Source of the DNA: Bacillota bacterium
GTDB lineage: Bacteria > Bacillota > Sulfobacillia > JAJZYS01 > JAJYTV01
Length of the DNA stretch: 6,767 nt
NCBI GenBank assembly: GCA_021792885.1
Contig: JAJYTV010000103.1
Span: 1 to 6,767, forward strand
Direction of reading: 5' to 3'
Numbering within the stretch: the first letter of the stretch is position 1; each line of letters opens with the position of its first letter. Below the pieces are notes generated by a model. That model searched no databases and was not told where the DNA came from. It worked only from the letters and a program-made list of their open reading frames with translations. The position numbers were made by a program, and so were the translations under genes. Below are positions 4,048-6,767 of this stretch, piece by piece.

Positions 4048-5544
4048 TTGGCCGCACGAGCCTCGAGCACGGGTGCGAGCGCAGAGAACCTGATGCGTGG
4101 ACTGTTCCCCGGCGCGCGCCTGATCGTCGCCGCGAACCGCGCACCGTACCGGCAGGCGGCCGGATTGCACGGCGAACCCCGTTGGGAGCGCCCTGCAGGA
4201 GGGCTGACGGCGGCCCTGGACCCCTTGATGCAGCGCTTCGGCGGGGTCTGGGTCGCGGCGCAGCCCGGTAGCGCGCAGGAACTCTCCGTGCCGCCGGAGG
4301 AGCCGCGCTACCAGGTGGAGGTGCTCGGCATCCACCCGGAGGTCTACCGCGCCTACTACTCCGGCTACGCGAACTCCGGGCTCTGGCCCCTCTGTCACAA
4401 CCTCGTCGAGCGCGCGCACTTCCGCCCGAGCGACTGGATCGCCTACCGCCAGGTAAACCGGCTGTTCGCGGAGCGCATCGCTGAGGTCGCACGGCCGGAG
4501 GACATCGTCTTCCTGCACGACTACCAGCTCGCGATGGTCCCGGGCTACCTGCGCGGCCTCGGCTACTCCGGTCCGATCGCCCACTTCTGGCATATCCCCT
4601 GGCCCCCGACCGTCGTGCTGCGCCTCTTGCCTGAACGCCGCCTGCTCCTGCAGGGCCTGCTGGAGGCGGACTGGCTCGGCTTCCAGACGGAGGATTCGGT
4701 CGACGCGTTCGCGTCCGCCGCCCGCAAGGAACTCGGCGCGCGCGTCCTGCGCGAGGCAGACGGCATCCGCCTCCTGTACCAGGGCCGGATGACAAGCCTC
4801 GCCGCGGTGCCGATCTCGATCGACGCGGCGCGGGTCGAGGAGATCGCCCGCGCCGCGGTGACAAAGGAGCGTATCGAGAAGTTCCGCGCGCACCTCGGCC
4901 TCGAGGATTCCGCCCTCCTGCTCGGGGTGGACCGCCTCGACTACACGAAGGGCATCCCGGCCCGCCTGGACGGCTTCGCCCGGATGCTCGCGCGCTACCC
5001 CTCGCTGCAAGGCAAGGTGCAGTTCCTGCAGATCGGCGTGCCGTCGCGCCGCGAGATCCCGGACTATCGGCGGCTCGCGGCGGCCGTACGGCGCCGCGCG
5101 CAGGACATCAACCGGCGCTACGGCAAGCCTGGGTGGCGGCCCGTGCGCCTGATCGAGCGCAACCTGCGTCTCGACCAGCTCGTCGCGCTCTACCGCATCG
5201 CCGACATCGCCGTCGTGTCCTCGCTCTACGACGGGCTGAACCTTGTCGCGAAGGAATATGTGGCTGCCCGCGTGGACAACGGCGGGGCGCTCTGCCTGAG
5301 CGAGACGGCCGGCGCCTACCAGGAGCTGCGCGACGCCTTCCCGCTTTCGCCGCTCAGTCCGGAGCGCATCGCGGAGGGTCTCGCGCGAGCGCTCTTCGCC
5401 TCGGAGGAGGAGCGCACGCGGCGCATGACGGCTCTGCGGGCTGCGGTCGCCCGCAACACCATCGACACCTGGCTTGGGCGCGTGGTGCAGGGTCTGCGCA
5501 GCGCCGTGCCTCAGTTGTCCGGAGAGAACGCCACGCCAGTGTAG
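4048..5544 (+). CDS. otsA: Trehalose-6-phosphate synthase (glycosyltransferase family 20)
   Basis: Transfers glucose from a nucleotide sugar to glucose-6-phosphate, giving trehalose-6-phosphate in the cytoplasm. From TTG 4048 it is 498 aa, close to the usual 450-500. GT20 signatures in order are ANR (R31) with the AGGL loop (G51-G52), FLHDYQLAMVP (H157, D158), HFWHIPWPP (H182), VDRLDYTKG with the phosphate-binding pair R296 and K301, and DGLNLVAKE (D395, E403) for the nucleotide-sugar site. All key residues known from the Escherichia coli enzyme appear to be present. The HFWHIPWP form rather than HIPFP marks a subgroup seen in various bacteria and archaea. A short tail of about 15 residues precedes the NR motif. 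There is no otsB in the window, so the phosphatase must lie elsewhere or be replaced. Expression is predicted to be controlled by the c-di-AMP riboswitch in its leader. A related GT20 product, such as glucosylglycerol phosphate, is a less likely alternative. Confidence 0.92.
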   Translation: MAARASSTGASAENLMRGLFPGARLIVAANRAPYRQAAGLHGEPRWERPAGGLTAALDPLMQRFGGVWVAAQPGSAQELSVPPEEPRYQVEVLGIHPEVYRAYYSGYANSGLWPLCHNLVERAHFRPSDWIAYRQVNRLFAERIAEVARPEDIVFLHDYQLAMVPGYLRGLGYSGPIAHFWHIPWPPTVVLRLLPERRLLLQGLLEADWLGFQTEDSVDAFASAARKELGARVLREADGIRLLYQGRMTSLAAVPISIDAARVEEIARAAVTKERIEKFRAHLGLEDSALLLGVDRLDYTKGIPARLDGFARMLARYPSLQGKVQFLQIGVPSRREIPDYRRLAAAVRRRAQDINRRYGKPGWRPVRLIERNLRLDQLVALYRIADIAVVSSLYDGLNLVAKEYVAARVDNGGALCLSETAGAYQELRDAFPLSPLSPERIAEGLARALFASEEERTRRMTALRAAVARNTIDTWLGRVVQGLRSAVPQLSGENATPV

Positions 5545-6767
5545 TAGTGGCTGAGGATCGCCTGGTAGGCGTATCCCTGCTCCGCCATGTACTGCGCCCC
5601 GTCCTGGCTCATGCCGACGCCGTGGCCGTTGCCCTTGCCGTTCAGCGTGTAGCTGGTCGCAGAGAGGGGATACGACGCGCTCGCGCCGTCGGCGCCCTCC
5701 GCCTGCGCCGGCGAGGACAGCGCGCCTGTGCCTGCGGCGGTCTCGGCGGTCGCGCCGTAGAGGCTCGGCAAGGTCGTCGTGCCGCTCGCCCCCTCCACGT
5801 AGACCTGGCTGTCCGTCGTCACCGTGAAGAGGGTCGACGGCAAGCGCAAGAGACCGCGGATGTTGTCGCGCCAGACGGTGTACTGCCCTGCGCTGCCGCT
5901 GAACTGAACGTCGAGCGGGCGGCCGGAGAACGTCTGGCTCGTCCCCTGCAGCACCATCTGTTCGAGGGTGCCGATGTTCTGCCCGCTCCAGGCCTCGACG
6001 AGGTTCGCGATCTGGCTCGCCGTGTAGGAGATCACCCAGGTGGTCGGCTGGTAGCCCGCCAGTTCGTCGACGCCGCGCAGGTAGGGGACGTAGGTCCCCC
6101 AGACGTTCTCGGAGTTCTCGGTCGCCCCGCCCGAGTCTGCGGAGAAGACGGCGTCGATCGGCTGCCCCTGGTAGGTCATGACGACGTTCGCAGTCGCGTC
6201 GACGGCGGCGTTCGACGAGGGCTGCTCGGCGGAATAGCCGCCGTACGCCTGGCTGTAGGTGTTGCCGTAGACGTCGAACAGGCTCGACGGGCTCGCATGC
6301 TGGATCTGGTAGAGGGCGTAGGTGCGGCTTGCCACCGCCTGCGCCTCGAGCGCCGCCGGCGACCAGCTCGCCGGCATCTCCGACGGCACGACGCCGTAGA
6401 GGTACTGCTCAAGCGGGAGCGTGTTCACCACCTCAAGCGCCGTCCCCTGCAGGGTGAAGCCCAGGCTGCCGCGGTACGCCTGGCCCTGGATCGACAGGAC
6501 GCCCTGGTCTCCCTGCGCCGTGAATCCCTGGGCGCTCTGCACCACGAACGCGACGGCCGCGGTCGGCAGCTGGATCTCGAGTTCGGTGCCGGTCGGGGTG
6601 TACGCCTGCGCCGTGGGGTACTGGGCTAGGAGCGCCTGGAGGATCGGCTGCGCCGCCGCGGCGGTCGCGACGGCGCCTACGAGCACGCCCCAGGTGCCTT
6701 GGCTGAGGAGGATCGGATAGGCCGTCTGCCCTCCCTGCGCGATCGCCTGCGCCGCCGCCTGGGCGGC
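5511..6767 (-). CDS. SpoIID/LytB-domain protein, likely peptidoglycan lytic transglycosylase (5' end outside window)
   Basis: The reading frame is open to the right edge, so 418 residues are visible and the N-terminus, with any signal peptide, is missing. The GTG at 6686 is only an internal codon: 27 more in-frame residues precede it with no stop. Visible residues 15-60 contain a W-x-V-x-VGA pattern followed by an Ala/Gln-rich helix, resembling a SPOR-type peptidoglycan-binding module. The SpoIID domain follows: YRGSL (about 98-102), then LPLEQYLYGVVPSEMPASW with E130 matching the catalytic Glu known in SpoIID, AQAVASRTYAL, DSGGATENSENVWG, and the C-terminal GHGVGMSQDGAQYMAEQGY (about 381-399). 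SpoIID cleaves glycan strands during spore engulfment; relatives act in general wall remodelling outside the cell. The protein is poor in Lys and rich in Gln, Ala, Ser and Thr, as in many exported proteins. Its 3' end overlaps that of otsA by 34 bp, with no terminator between them. Sporulation-specific use is not shown. Confidence 0.88.
   Translation of the reverse strand, partial: AAQAAAQAIAQGGQTAYPILLSQGTWGVLVGAVATAAAAQPILQALLAQYPTAQAYTPTGTELEIQLPTAAVAFVVQSAQGFTAQGDQGVLSIQGQAYRGSLGFTLQGTALEVVNTLPLEQYLYGVVPSEMPASWSPAALEAQAVASRTYALYQIQHASPSSLFDVYGNTYSQAYGGYSAEQPSSNAAVDATANVVMTYQGQPIDAVFSADSGGATENSENVWGTYVPYLRGVDELAGYQPTTWVISYTASQIANLVEAWSGQNIGTLEQMVLQGTSQTFSGRPLDVQFSGSAGQYTVWRDNIRGLLRLPSTLFTVTTDSQVYVEGASGTTTLPSLYGATAETAAGTGALSSPAQAEGADGASASYPLSATSYTLNGKGNGHGVGMSQDGAQYMAEQGYAYQAILSHYYTGVAFSPDN

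Noticed and set aside
3916..5010. 364-codon open frame on the - strand across otsA
   Set aside because: Antisense shadow. It would begin inside otsA and end within the riboswitch.
5133..6629. 498-codon + strand frame beginning inside otsA
   Set aside because: Shadow of otsA and of the - strand SpoIID-domain gene, which has clear conserved motifs.
1..6767. Mobile elements, CRISPR arrays, tRNA or rRNA genes
   Set aside because: I saw no transposase or integrase motifs, long terminal inverted repeats, regularly spaced repeats or tRNA-like folds.

Overview
The window is GC-rich (about two thirds G+C by eye). It carries four complete genes on the + strand and one convergent, edge-truncated gene on the - strand. 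Three features together point to a high-GC member of the Bacillota (Firmicutes): a SpoIID/LytB-domain protein, a cyclic-di-AMP (ydaO-type) riboswitch, and strong AAGGAGG-like ribosome binding sites paired with GTG or TTG starts. The genus cannot be told from this sequence, and high-GC phyla outside the Bacillota that carry SpoIID-domain proteins are not excluded.

Layout. Positions 1-300 hold a 61-residue charged helical protein of unknown function (GTG start, 59-244) between a plausible promoter and a 12-bp hairpin. From 300 to 479 there is a candidate promoter whose spacer is occupied by a 16-bp palindrome, then a leader that can form several competing hairpins. Next comes a radical-SAM lysine 2,3-aminomutase (kamA, real start TTG 480). 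A strong intrinsic terminator (1837-1872) and a new promoter separate it from a GH15 glucoamylase/trehalase-like hydrolase (TTG 1954, stop 3774). A third promoter, whose -35 box overlaps the GH15 stop codon, drives a leader containing a c-di-AMP riboswitch (about 3815-3935) and an intrinsic terminator (3984-4021). Downstream is a GT20 trehalose-6-phosphate synthase (otsA, real start TTG 4048). The otsA 3' end overlaps by 34 bp, tail to tail, the 3' end of a SpoIID/LytB-domain gene on the - strand that runs off the right edge.

How it fits together. OtsA makes trehalose-6-phosphate, and the GH15 enzyme is of a family that includes trehalases, so the central region may be a trehalose synthesis/turnover pair. 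No OtsB phosphatase lies in the window. The most informative element is the riboswitch. The 3' strand of its closing helix can pair either with the 5' side of the aptamer or, by six perfect base pairs, with the 5' arm of the downstream terminator. This predicts an OFF switch: high c-di-AMP stops transcription before otsA, and low c-di-AMP lets trehalose synthesis proceed. KamA makes beta-lysine, the precursor of another known compatible solute (N-epsilon-acetyl-beta-lysine), so an osmotic-stress theme is possible, but only otsA has visible c-di-AMP control. I found no mobile elements, CRISPR arrays, tRNAs or rRNAs.
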